Shown: one piece after another, positions 1 through 4,825 of the stretch | How positions within the stretch are numbered: position 1 is the first letter of the stretch | Layout: the number at the start of each line of letters is the position of its first letter | DNA from: an uncultured Altererythrobacter sp. | GTDB taxonomy: Bacteria; Pseudomonadota; Alphaproteobacteria; Sphingomonadales; Sphingomonadaceae | DNA: 5,950 bases | Direction: 5' to 3' | Assembly: GCA_937950385.1 (NCBI GenBank) | Contig: CALFEA010000076.1 | Coordinates: 1 to 5,950 of the forward strand | Translations under genes and position numbers: made by a program | The notes under the pieces: model-generated | Told to the model about the DNA's origin: nothing | Databases searched by the model: none | What the model saw: only the letters and a program-made list of their open reading frames with translations

Positions 1-887
1 TTGCGGCTGTCATTGGCTTTCACCACAGCCTCAACGATGCGCACGGGACTGTCAAAATCCTCGGCCGTTTTCAGCAGCGCGAGCGTATCCTTGGGGAAGC
101 ATGATCCGCCATAGCCCGGCCCGGCGTTGAGAAATTTTGGACCGATGCGGTTATCCATGCCGATGCCGCGCGAGACGTCTTGGACGTTGGCGCCGACTTT
201 CTCGCACAGATCAGCCATTTCATTGATGAAAGTGATCTTGGTCGCAAGGAAGGCATTGGCGGCATATTTGATCAGCTCGGATGAGCGGCGATTGACGAAA
301 AGAATGGGCGATTCGTTGAGGAAAAGCGGGCGGTAAACTGCGCTCATCACATCGCGGCCAAAATCATCCTCGGCACCGATCACGATGCGGTCGGGGCGTT
401 TGAAATCGCCAATGGCCGCGCCCTCGCGCAGGAATTCTGGATTGGAGACTACGGCGAATTTGTGCGTTGTTCCGGATGCTTGCAGGATGCGCTCAACCTC
501 ATCGCCCGTGCCGACAGGGACGGTGGACTTGGTGACGATCACCGCATCATTGGACAGGCTCGCACCAACTTCTTCCGCGACGGCATAGACAAAAGACAAA
601 TCCGCATGGCCATCGCCGCGGCGGCTGGGTGTGCCCACAGCGATGAAGATGGCGGCGGCATCCTTGATACCCTCCGCCAGATCGGTGGTGAAGGACAAGC
701 GGCCAGCCTCGACATTGCTGCCCACAAGCTTCGCGAGGCCCGGCTCATAGATCGGCATTTCGCCATCATGCAGCCGGTCAATCTTGGATTGGTCTTTGTC
801 GATGCACACGACATCATGGCCAAAGTCTGCAAAGCACGCTCCAGAGACGAGGCCAACATAGCCTGATCCCACCATTGCGATTTTCAT
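1..887 (-). CDS. ugd: UDP-glucose 6-dehydrogenase, C-terminus cut by window edge
   Basis: This cytoplasmic enzyme oxidises UDP-glucose to UDP-glucuronate with two NAD+, supplying a precursor for exopolysaccharide, capsule or glycolipid. The visible 295 residues begin with a Rossmann fold (GSGYVG at 7-12; acidic Asp30 ends strand 2). Next come AVGTP (83-87), KSTVPVGT (120-127), NPEFLREG (149-156), the central helix with ELIKYAANAF (204-213; Lys207, Asn211), and the catalytic-cysteine motif GYGGSCFPKD (258-267; Cys263, Asp267). All expected active-site residues in this part are present. Family members are about 430-440 residues, so roughly 140 C-terminal residues lie beyond the left edge. The ATG at 887 is chosen because it begins directly at the Rossmann fold and has a GAGGAA ribosome site 8 bases upstream. 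The start overlaps the stop of the phosphatase gene as ATGA, so the two genes are cotranscribed and probably translationally coupled. The identification is secure; which polysaccharide it serves is not visible. Confidence 0.97.
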   Translation of the reverse strand, partial: MKIAMVGSGYVGLVSGACFADFGHDVVCIDKDQSKIDRLHDGEMPIYEPGLAKLVGSNVEAGRLSFTTDLAEGIKDAAAIFIAVGTPSRRGDGHADLSFVYAVAEEVGASLSNDAVIVTKSTVPVGTGDEVERILQASGTTHKFAVVSNPEFLREGAAIGDFKRPDRIVIGAEDDFGRDVMSAVYRPLFLNESPILFVNRRSSELIKYAANAFLATKITFINEMADLCEKVGANVQDVSRGIGMDNRIGPKFLNAGPGYGGSCFPKDTLALLKTAEDFDSPVRIVEAVVKANDSR

Positions 888-1693
888 GTTGTCAATTCCT
901 CGTGGACGATGGCGATCGATGCATCTTTGTCGATAGCCTTAATTGTGCGGCGCGTATCATCCTCTAGCACCAAAGCGGTTAACACTCCGCTGCGAAATGC
1001 GCCGGTATCGATGCCAATGCGTATGCCGCGATCCTCAACATCGTCAAAAATCGTGTGTCCGTGCACCACAACCTTGGGCAGTGGCCCCTCATAGCTTAAG
1101 AAACGGTCGCGGATCCACAGCATGTCTTTGCGGGTCTGCTCCTCGATCGAACGCTTGGGATTAATGCCGGCATGAACGAAGAGATAGTCGCCCGCGATGA
1201 TCTTTTCCTCAAAGCCAGCCAGAAAATCTCGGTCAGCCTGGGGGATGATGCTGGGCAGGCGGGTCAGCAATTCGGCAACAGACAGCCGGTTATAATCCGC
1301 CAAGGGAATGCCGTAGCTAAGCACGGTTTCGCGCCCGCCATGTTTGAGGAAATGGCGCAGGACTTCTTCATCATCGAAGGCCTCAAGGAACATTTCCTCG
1401 TGATTGCCCGCCAGGATGCGAACTTTTCGCTGTTGCTGCCATTCGCGCGCGCGGCGGATAACGCCGGCGCTATCGGCGCCGCGATCAACCAGATCGCCGA
1501 GCAAGACAATTGTGGTATCGGCAGGCCCTGCGGCGCGGTCATCGGCGTCGATCGCCGCGGCCAAAGCTTCGAACAGGTCGCAGCGACCATGGATATCGCC
1601 CACAACATAATAGCGCTCACCCGCAGGTGTGCTGGGCAGGTCGGCTTTGCGCGATTTGACGCTGAGGAGGTTTTTGAGCGCTGTGAGAACCAT
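884..1693 (-). CDS. PPP-family metallophosphoesterase (serine/threonine protein phosphatase-like)
   Basis: A 269-residue calcineurin-like phosphoesterase, soluble and with no signal peptide. It has the full PPP signature in order: GDIHG (32-36), GDLVDRG (66-72), GNHE (96-99), then FVHAG (172-176) and VVHGHT (209-214), with IDTGA (228-232) near the end. The Asp, His and Asn residues of these motifs bind two metal ions and the phosphate. Bacterial relatives include PrpA/PrpB-type protein phosphatases and ApaH-type diadenosine tetraphosphate hydrolases; the sequence alone does not choose between a phosphoprotein and a small-molecule substrate. The start is well fixed, because an in-frame TAG lies seven codons upstream of the ATG at 1693 and no better start precedes the GDIHG motif. 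The ribosome site is weak (AAGG about 12 bases upstream). The stop TGA overlaps the ugd ATG by sharing ATGA, so the two products are probably made together, suggesting but not proving a role in envelope sugar metabolism. Confidence 0.92.
   Translation of the reverse strand: MVLTALKNLLSVKSRKADLPSTPAGERYYVVGDIHGRCDLFEALAAAIDADDRAAGPADTTIVLLGDLVDRGADSAGVIRRAREWQQQRKVRILAGNHEEMFLEAFDDEEVLRHFLKHGGRETVLSYGIPLADYNRLSVAELLTRLPSIIPQADRDFLAGFEEKIIAGDYLFVHAGINPKRSIEEQTRKDMLWIRDRFLSYEGPLPKVVVHGHTIFDDVEDRGIRIGIDTGAFRSGVLTALVLEDDTRRTIKAIDKDASIAIVHEELTT
896..901 (-). promoter_or_regulatory. Ribosome binding site of ugd
   Basis: GAGGAA on the minus strand lies 8 bases before the ugd ATG, inside the last codons of the upstream phosphatase gene. 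It is a strong Shine-Dalgarno match, so ugd can recruit ribosomes itself as well as by re-initiation from the overlapping stop codon. Confidence 0.7.
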
Positions 1694-1724
1694 GGTCTTA
1701 AGTAGCCTTACCTAATTGCGCCGT

Positions 1725-1753
1725 TCTTTAAGCCAAGCCATGTATCACGGCAA
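1725..1753 (-). promoter_or_regulatory. Candidate promoter of the phosphatase-ugd unit
   Basis: On the minus strand, TTGCCG (1753-1748) is separated by exactly 17 bases from TAAAGA (1730-1725). Matches to the sigma-70 consensus are 4 of 6 and 3 of 6. It lies 31 bases before the ATG at 1693, a sensible place for the operon promoter. This is a pattern match only, in a region with other possible combinations. Confidence 0.25.
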
Positions 1754-1798
1754 CCACATCTGCCCTTTCATCGGGGTGCAGCAGTGGTGCAAAAATTC

Positions 1799-1814
1799 AA
1801 CAGTTCATGCTGTT
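1799..1814. repeat. Inverted repeat AACAG-N6-CTGTT, possible operator
   Basis: AACAG (1799-1803) and CTGTT (1810-1814) are perfect inverted 5-base arms around a 6-base spacer. Outer bases GTGG (1784-1787) and CCAC (1818-1821) can also pair, giving a larger but bulged hairpin. It sits upstream of the proposed porin promoter. It could be a regulator site for either divergent unit, or chance. Confidence 0.3.
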
Positions 1815-1845
1815 TTGCCACGTTTGCGCAATTTCTCTTGTGCGC

Positions 1846-1862
1846 TGCGGCATAATGCGGCA
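1846..1862. repeat. Direct repeat TGCGGCA-N3-TGCGGCA
   Basis: Two identical 7-base copies (1846-1852 and 1856-1862) are separated by TAA, giving a 10-base period, one helical turn. This is the kind of spacing used by regulators that bind tandem half-sites. Relative to a start site inferred near 1908 it would lie at about -62 to -46, a typical activator position. No regulator is identified. Confidence 0.35.
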
Positions 1863-1895
1863 AGTTTATTGTGCTTTTGGTAGAGACCGCCCGCC

Positions 1896-1901
1896 TAAAA
1901 T
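1896..1901 (+). promoter_or_regulatory. Candidate -10 element of the porin gene
   Basis: TAAAAT matches the sigma-70 -10 consensus at 5 of 6 positions and would put the start site near 1908, with a leader of about 60 bases. No recognisable -35 hexamer occurs at 16-18 bases upstream, so if real the promoter would need an activator or another sigma factor. Confidence 0.3.
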
Positions 1902-1956
1902 GAGGCATCCACCAAAAACGCAGGCAGGGACTGAAGCAACCATAAAGACAAACCAA

Positions 1957-1963
1957 AAAGGAA
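1957..1963 (+). promoter_or_regulatory. Ribosome binding site that fixes the porin start
   Basis: AAAGGAA lies 5 bases before the ATG at 1969, directly ahead of a textbook signal peptide. It settles the start against an upstream in-frame ATG at 1807, which would add 54 residues ahead of the signal peptide. Confidence 0.75.
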
Positions 1964-1968
1964 TTGTC

Positions 1969-2862
1969 ATGCTAACGTCCATTCGCGGCCTTGTTGCCGC
2001 AACTTTCGCTACTTCATTCGCTCTCGCAGCCACACCTGCCTTGGCCGATGAAACCATTTCTAATGACACATTGATTGAACTGGGCCTTAGCGCTCAAACC
2101 GATTCCGCTGCACCAGATGCGGCCGCCGAAATCACAGTGGTTGATACCGCTGCAATTGAGCGCGCCACCGAAGAAACGCAGACTGACAAAATCAGTCTCG
2201 CCGAAGGTGAAAGCGCATTTGAATTTTCCGGTAATGTCGCTCTCACAAGTGAATATCGTTTCCGCGGTGTTGATTTGTCGGGCGGCGATATCGCCGTCCA
2301 AGGCGGCGTCGATATTTCGCACAGCTCTGGCTTTTATGTCGGCACTTGGGGCTCATCGCTGGATGAGGACACCGTGGGTTACGGCCATACAGAACTTGAT
2401 GTTTATGGCGGTTACAGCGGCGATCTGACCGAAGGCGTTTCGTTCGACCTGGGTGTAATTGCCTATCTTTACCCCAATGCAGGCCCCGGCGATTTCGACT
2501 ATGTTGAGCTCTATGGTTCAGTCGGTTTCACATTCGGCCCTGCAGAAGTGACCTTGGGCGGGGCCTATGCGCCTGATCAAGATTCGCTGGGCGGCACGGA
2601 CAACATCTATGTCTACACCGATCTGGGCGTCGGTATCCCGGGCACGGGCGTCACGGTGACCGGCCATGTCGGCTACACCGATGGCTTCTTGACCTTCACC
2701 AATGACAGCAAGGCTTTTGATTGGTCCATCGGCGCGGAAACCACGCTGTTTGGTCCTGTCAGTGCAGGCGTTGCTTATGTCGGTGCAGAGGGTGATATCC
2801 CTGCCGGCAATTACGACTTTGTCGATGATGCGGTGGTCTTCACATTGAGCGCGAGCATCTAA
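1969..2862 (+). CDS. TorF-family putative outer-membrane porin
   Basis: A 297-residue exported protein. Residues 1-26 form a Sec signal peptide: Arg6, a hydrophobic Ala-rich core, and probable cleavage after PALA, before Asp27. The family core (Gcw_chp/TorF type) starts near residue 86 with SGNVALTSEYRFRGVDLS and continues through VQGGVDIS and GFYVGTWGSSLD (121-132). From there to the end, short strands alternate with Gly/Asp/Tyr-rich turns, typical of a beta-barrel in the outer membrane. Members are described as putative porins; substrate is unknown. Two features are odd. Residues 27-84 form a strongly acidic, Ala/Thr-rich segment (about 14 Asp/Glu against 2 Arg/Lys) between signal peptide and barrel. 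The chain also ends in SASI rather than the usual terminal aromatic residue of barrel proteins. The gene has its own upstream region and a strong terminator, so it is probably monocistronic. Confidence 0.9.
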   Translation: MLTSIRGLVAATFATSFALAATPALADETISNDTLIELGLSAQTDSAAPDAAAEITVVDTAAIERATEETQTDKISLAEGESAFEFSGNVALTSEYRFRGVDLSGGDIAVQGGVDISHSSGFYVGTWGSSLDEDTVGYGHTELDVYGGYSGDLTEGVSFDLGVIAYLYPNAGPGDFDYVELYGSVGFTFGPAEVTLGGAYAPDQDSLGGTDNIYVYTDLGVGIPGTGVTVTGHVGYTDGFLTFTNDSKAFDWSIGAETTLFGPVSAGVAYVGAEGDIPAGNYDFVDDAVVFTLSASI

Positions 2863-2910
2863 AAGACGGTTTTCAAAGCGGACACAGATTCGCTCGAGGA
2901 ACGAAGGGAA

Positions 2911-2948
2911 GGCGCGGGCCCACTAGCGGGGGCTCGCGCCTTTTTCTT
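2911..2948 (+). terminator. Intrinsic terminator of the porin gene
   Basis: An 11-base-pair GC-rich stem (2911-2921 with 2930-2940, including one G-U pair) encloses an 8-base loop and is followed at once by TTTTTCTT. It lies 48 bases after the porin stop. This is the strongest terminator in the window and separates the porin from gloA. Confidence 0.9.
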
Positions 2949-2976
2949 GTGGGATGGCAAGGCATGGCGCTACATA
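2947..2976 (+). promoter_or_regulatory. Candidate gloA promoter
   Basis: TTGTGG (2947-2952) and TACATA (2971-2976) are 18 bases apart, each matching the sigma-70 consensus at about 3 of 6 positions. Since the terminator immediately before should block readthrough, gloA needs a promoter in the short stretch up to 3021, and this is the best pair I find. Evidence is weak. Confidence 0.25.
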
Positions 2977-3021
2977 AGCGGCACAAGATGACTGCAAGAA
3001 TTGTGAAAAGGCCCATCCAAT

Positions 3022-3459
3022 ATGACCAAATTCCTCCATTCCATGATCCGTATCACCGATCCCGATGCCACGGTCGCGTTTTTTAATCTGATTGGTTTGG
3101 AAGAAGTGCGACGGTTCGAAGTGGAGGCGGGCCGCTTTACGCTCATCTTTCTGGCAGCTCCAGGCGAGGCCGGGGTGGCTGAGGTTGAGCTAACCTATAA
3201 TTGGCCGCCTGAAGATGGCAGCCCGGCGGAAACCTACGAAGGCGGGCGCAATTTCGGCCATCTTGCATACCGCGTCGATAATATTTACGAGACATGCCAG
3301 CGCTTGATGGATGCCGGTGTCACGATTAACCGCCCGCCGCGCGATGGCCATATGGCCTTTGTGAAATCGCCGGATGGTATATCGATTGAGCTATTGCAGG
3401 ACGGCAATCTTGAGCCTCAAGAGCCATGGGCGAGCATGGAAAACACCGGCAGCTGGTAA
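3022..3459 (+). CDS. gloA: Lactoylglutathione lyase (glyoxalase I)
   Basis: A 145-residue cytoplasmic enzyme of the VOC superfamily. It converts the hemithioacetal of methylglyoxal and glutathione to S-lactoylglutathione, the first step of methylglyoxal detoxification. All four metal ligands known from E. coli GlxI have counterparts: His6, Glu56 in EVELTYNW, His80 in NFGHLAYRV, and Glu123 in ISIELLQ. The two paired beta-alpha-beta modules cover about residues 4-65 and 76-126. The tail after residue 128, rich in Pro and Trp and ending NTGSW, makes it about 10 residues longer than the E. coli enzyme. The ATG is preceded by AAAAGG with a 10-base gap. It is a single gene between the porin terminator and the convergent nhaA; no glyoxalase II is in view. 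Whether it uses nickel or zinc cannot be read from the sequence. Confidence 0.94.
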   Translation: MTKFLHSMIRITDPDATVAFFNLIGLEEVRRFEVEAGRFTLIFLAAPGEAGVAEVELTYNWPPEDGSPAETYEGGRNFGHLAYRVDNIYETCQRLMDAGVTINRPPRDGHMAFVKSPDGISIELLQDGNLEPQEPWASMENTGSW

Positions 3460-3468
3460 TCACTGCCG
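3447..3468. terminator. Possible shared terminator hairpin between gloA and nhaA
   Basis: CGGCAG (3447-3452) pairs with CTGCCG (3463-3468) around a 10-base loop containing the gloA stop codon. It is followed by TTGGCTTTTG on the plus strand and GTGTTTTCC on the minus strand. Its place between convergent genes fits a bidirectional terminator, but the stem is only 6 base pairs and the T-runs are short and interrupted. Confidence 0.25.
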
Positions 3469-3505
3469 TTGGCTTTTGCTTGCGCCCTTTAGTCGCCCAG
3501 CCGTT

Positions 3506-4747
3506 CTAGTCGTCGATATTGTCGAGCTGTGCTGTGCTTTCAGGGTGCTCGGTTGAGAAGCGCAGGACCACATAGCCAAGTACCGCTGAAATTGCCGAGC
3601 CGACCAGAATGCCGATCTTCGCCTCGTCGATCAGGAATTGATCGCCTGGGAATGCCAGTCCGCCAATGAATATCGACATGGTAAAGCCGATCCCGCACAG
3701 GATTGTGATGCCCCACACCTCTTGCCAGCTGGCATGGTCGGGACGCGATGCAAAGCCGGTTTTCTCTGCCAGCCAGATCGCGGTGAAAATGCCCAATTGC
3801 TTACCGACAACCAGACCGGCCGCAATCGCCAGCGGCAGCGGATCAAGCAGGTTTTTGAACGTCATTCCGGTCAGGGAAACGCCCGCATTGGCAAAGCCAA
3901 ACACTGGCACCACCAGATAGGCGCTCCATGGGGCCAATCCGTGCTCGAGCCGCTCTAGCATAGAATTGCCATCCTTGCGGTGCATCGGAATAGTCAGCGC
4001 GGCCAGAACGCCCGCAATCGTCGCATGAACGCCCGTGTTCAGCACGCACCACCACAAGACAAGCGCCAGCAATATGTAGGGCCAGAAGCGGCTGACATGC
4101 TTGTAATTGAGATAGGCCATGGCACCCAAAACAGCAGCCGATGCCGCCAGCCACATCAGGAATGAGGTAAGGCTATCGATCTCTGTATAGAACAGCGCGA
4201 TAATCATCACCGCGCCCATATCGTCGACAATCGCAACGGTGAGCAGGAAAACGCGCAATGATCCCGGCACACGGTTGCCCAAAATGCCCAGCACGCCCAT
4301 CGCAAAGGCGATATCGGTCGCCGCCGGGATCGCCCAGCCATTCGCGTATTTCGCAATGTTTCCGCCAACAATGGCAATCGCGGAAATATAGATGATCGCC
4401 GGCACGAACATGCCCGCCGCTGCGGCGAGCATGGGCAGTCTTCGCGATTTTGCATCAGCCAATTGGCCGCAGACAATCTCTCGTTTGATTTCTAGTCCGA
4501 CCACGAAAAAGAAGATCGCCATCAGCCCATCATTGATGACGTAATGCACCGATTTCAGCTTGTCGTGCGGATACCACGCAAATTTACCATTGATCAGCTG
4601 ATCATAGGCGGGCGCCAAAGCGGAGTTCGCCGCCAGCATTGCGCCTGCAGCAACGATGATGAGGAGGATGCCAGCCGAGGCGTCGCCGACAAACAGCGCG
4701 CGAACGGGGGCAAACAAGGAGCGGGGGGAGAGGCGTTTTTCTGTCAT
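3506..4747 (-). CDS. nhaA: Na+/H+ antiporter NhaA
   Basis: A 413-residue inner-membrane protein that exchanges internal Na+ (or Li+) for external H+, keeping sodium low and helping alkaline pH control. The NhaA landmarks are present: VGLEIKRE (83-90), the unwound-helix motif PAATDIAFAMG (141-151) with Thr144-Asp145, the ion-binding pair Asp175-Asp176 in AIVDDMGAV, GVHATIAGV (239-247), FANAGVSL (285-292), Lys316 in VGKQLGI, and CGIGFTMSIFIGGLAF (351-366). These correspond to E. coli Thr132-Asp133, Asp163-Asp164, His225 and Lys300. It has about twelve hydrophobic segments. It is some 25 residues longer than the E. coli protein, with a longer N-terminus and an acidic tail ending in IDD. The ATG at 4747 has GAGAG 8 bases upstream. 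It is transcribed alone; no nhaR regulator gene is in the window. It converges with gloA and diverges from the glycosyltransferase across a short AT-rich spacer. Confidence 0.97.
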   Translation of the reverse strand: MTEKRLSPRSLFAPVRALFVGDASAGILLIIVAAGAMLAANSALAPAYDQLINGKFAWYPHDKLKSVHYVINDGLMAIFFFVVGLEIKREIVCGQLADAKSRRLPMLAAAAGMFVPAIIYISAIAIVGGNIAKYANGWAIPAATDIAFAMGVLGILGNRVPGSLRVFLLTVAIVDDMGAVMIIALFYTEIDSLTSFLMWLAASAAVLGAMAYLNYKHVSRFWPYILLALVLWWCVLNTGVHATIAGVLAALTIPMHRKDGNSMLERLEHGLAPWSAYLVVPVFGFANAGVSLTGMTFKNLLDPLPLAIAAGLVVGKQLGIFTAIWLAEKTGFASRPDHASWQEVWGITILCGIGFTMSIFIGGLAFPGDQFLIDEAKIGILVGSAISAVLGYVVLRFSTEHPESTAQLDNIDD

Positions 4748-4825
4748 GATCAGCGCTCTCTTTTTAGGAGAAACTGATCCGTTGCAAGGAAAGAATGTTA
4801 GTAGTAATAAATAACTTCAATAAGG
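4748..4825. other. AT-rich divergent spacer between nhaA and the glycosyltransferase
   Basis: This 78-base spacer must hold promoters for both divergent genes. The stretch 4781-4840 has only about 21 G/C of 60 by hand count, well below the surrounding coding DNA. GTTGCAA occurs here (4781-4787) and again at 4841-4847, 60 bases apart. I find no convincing sigma-70 pair for nhaA on the minus strand. Confidence 0.5.
4782..4810 (+). promoter_or_regulatory. Candidate promoter of the glycosyltransferase gene
   Basis: TTGCAA (4782-4787) is separated by exactly 17 bases from TAATAA (4805-4810), matching the sigma-70 consensus at 4 and 3 of 6 positions. Transcription would start near 4817, only about 9 bases before the GTG at 4826, giving an almost leaderless message. 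Confidence 0.3.

Larger units (their letters stand above)
1694..1968. other. Divergent control region between phosphatase-ugd and porin genes
   Basis: This 275-base stretch separates two divergently transcribed units and holds no convincing gene. The porin frame stays open leftward to 1807, but that part lacks a ribosome site and a signal sequence. The region contains a candidate minus-strand promoter (1725-1753), an inverted repeat (1799-1814), an 8-base palindrome TTGCGCAA (1824-1831), a direct repeat (1846-1862) and a candidate plus-strand -10 element (1896-1901), leaving a porin leader of about 60 bases. Confidence 0.6.

Noticed and set aside
462..866. Plus-strand open frame of 134 codons opposite ugd
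   Set aside because: It lies entirely antisense to ugd, whose motifs are unambiguous, and its product resembles no family; it is a by-product of GC-rich codon use.
1172..1705. Plus-strand open frame of 177 codons opposite the phosphatase gene
   Set aside because: The opposite strand encodes a complete PPP signature (GDIHG, GDLVDRG, GNHE), and this frame shows no domain or ribosome site.
1698..1712. Possible CtrA site (TTAA-N7-TTAA type) upstream of the phosphatase gene
   Set aside because: TTAA is followed after seven bases by TACC, so only one half-site matches.
1807..1968. 54-residue N-terminal extension of the porin from an upstream in-frame ATG
   Set aside because: It would bury the signal peptide inside the protein; the ATG at 1969 has a good AAAGGAA site and starts the signal peptide directly.
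3022..3459. Extradiol dioxygenase or fosfomycin-resistance member of the VOC superfamily instead of glyoxalase I
   Set aside because: The ligand set His6, Glu56, His80, Glu123 and the ELTYNW context are those of glyoxalase I, not the His-His-Glu set of those enzymes.
3843..4154. Other-frame minus-strand open frames of 103, 89 and 71 codons within nhaA
   Set aside because: They overlap nhaA on the same strand in another frame, where the NhaA frame carries all conserved residues.
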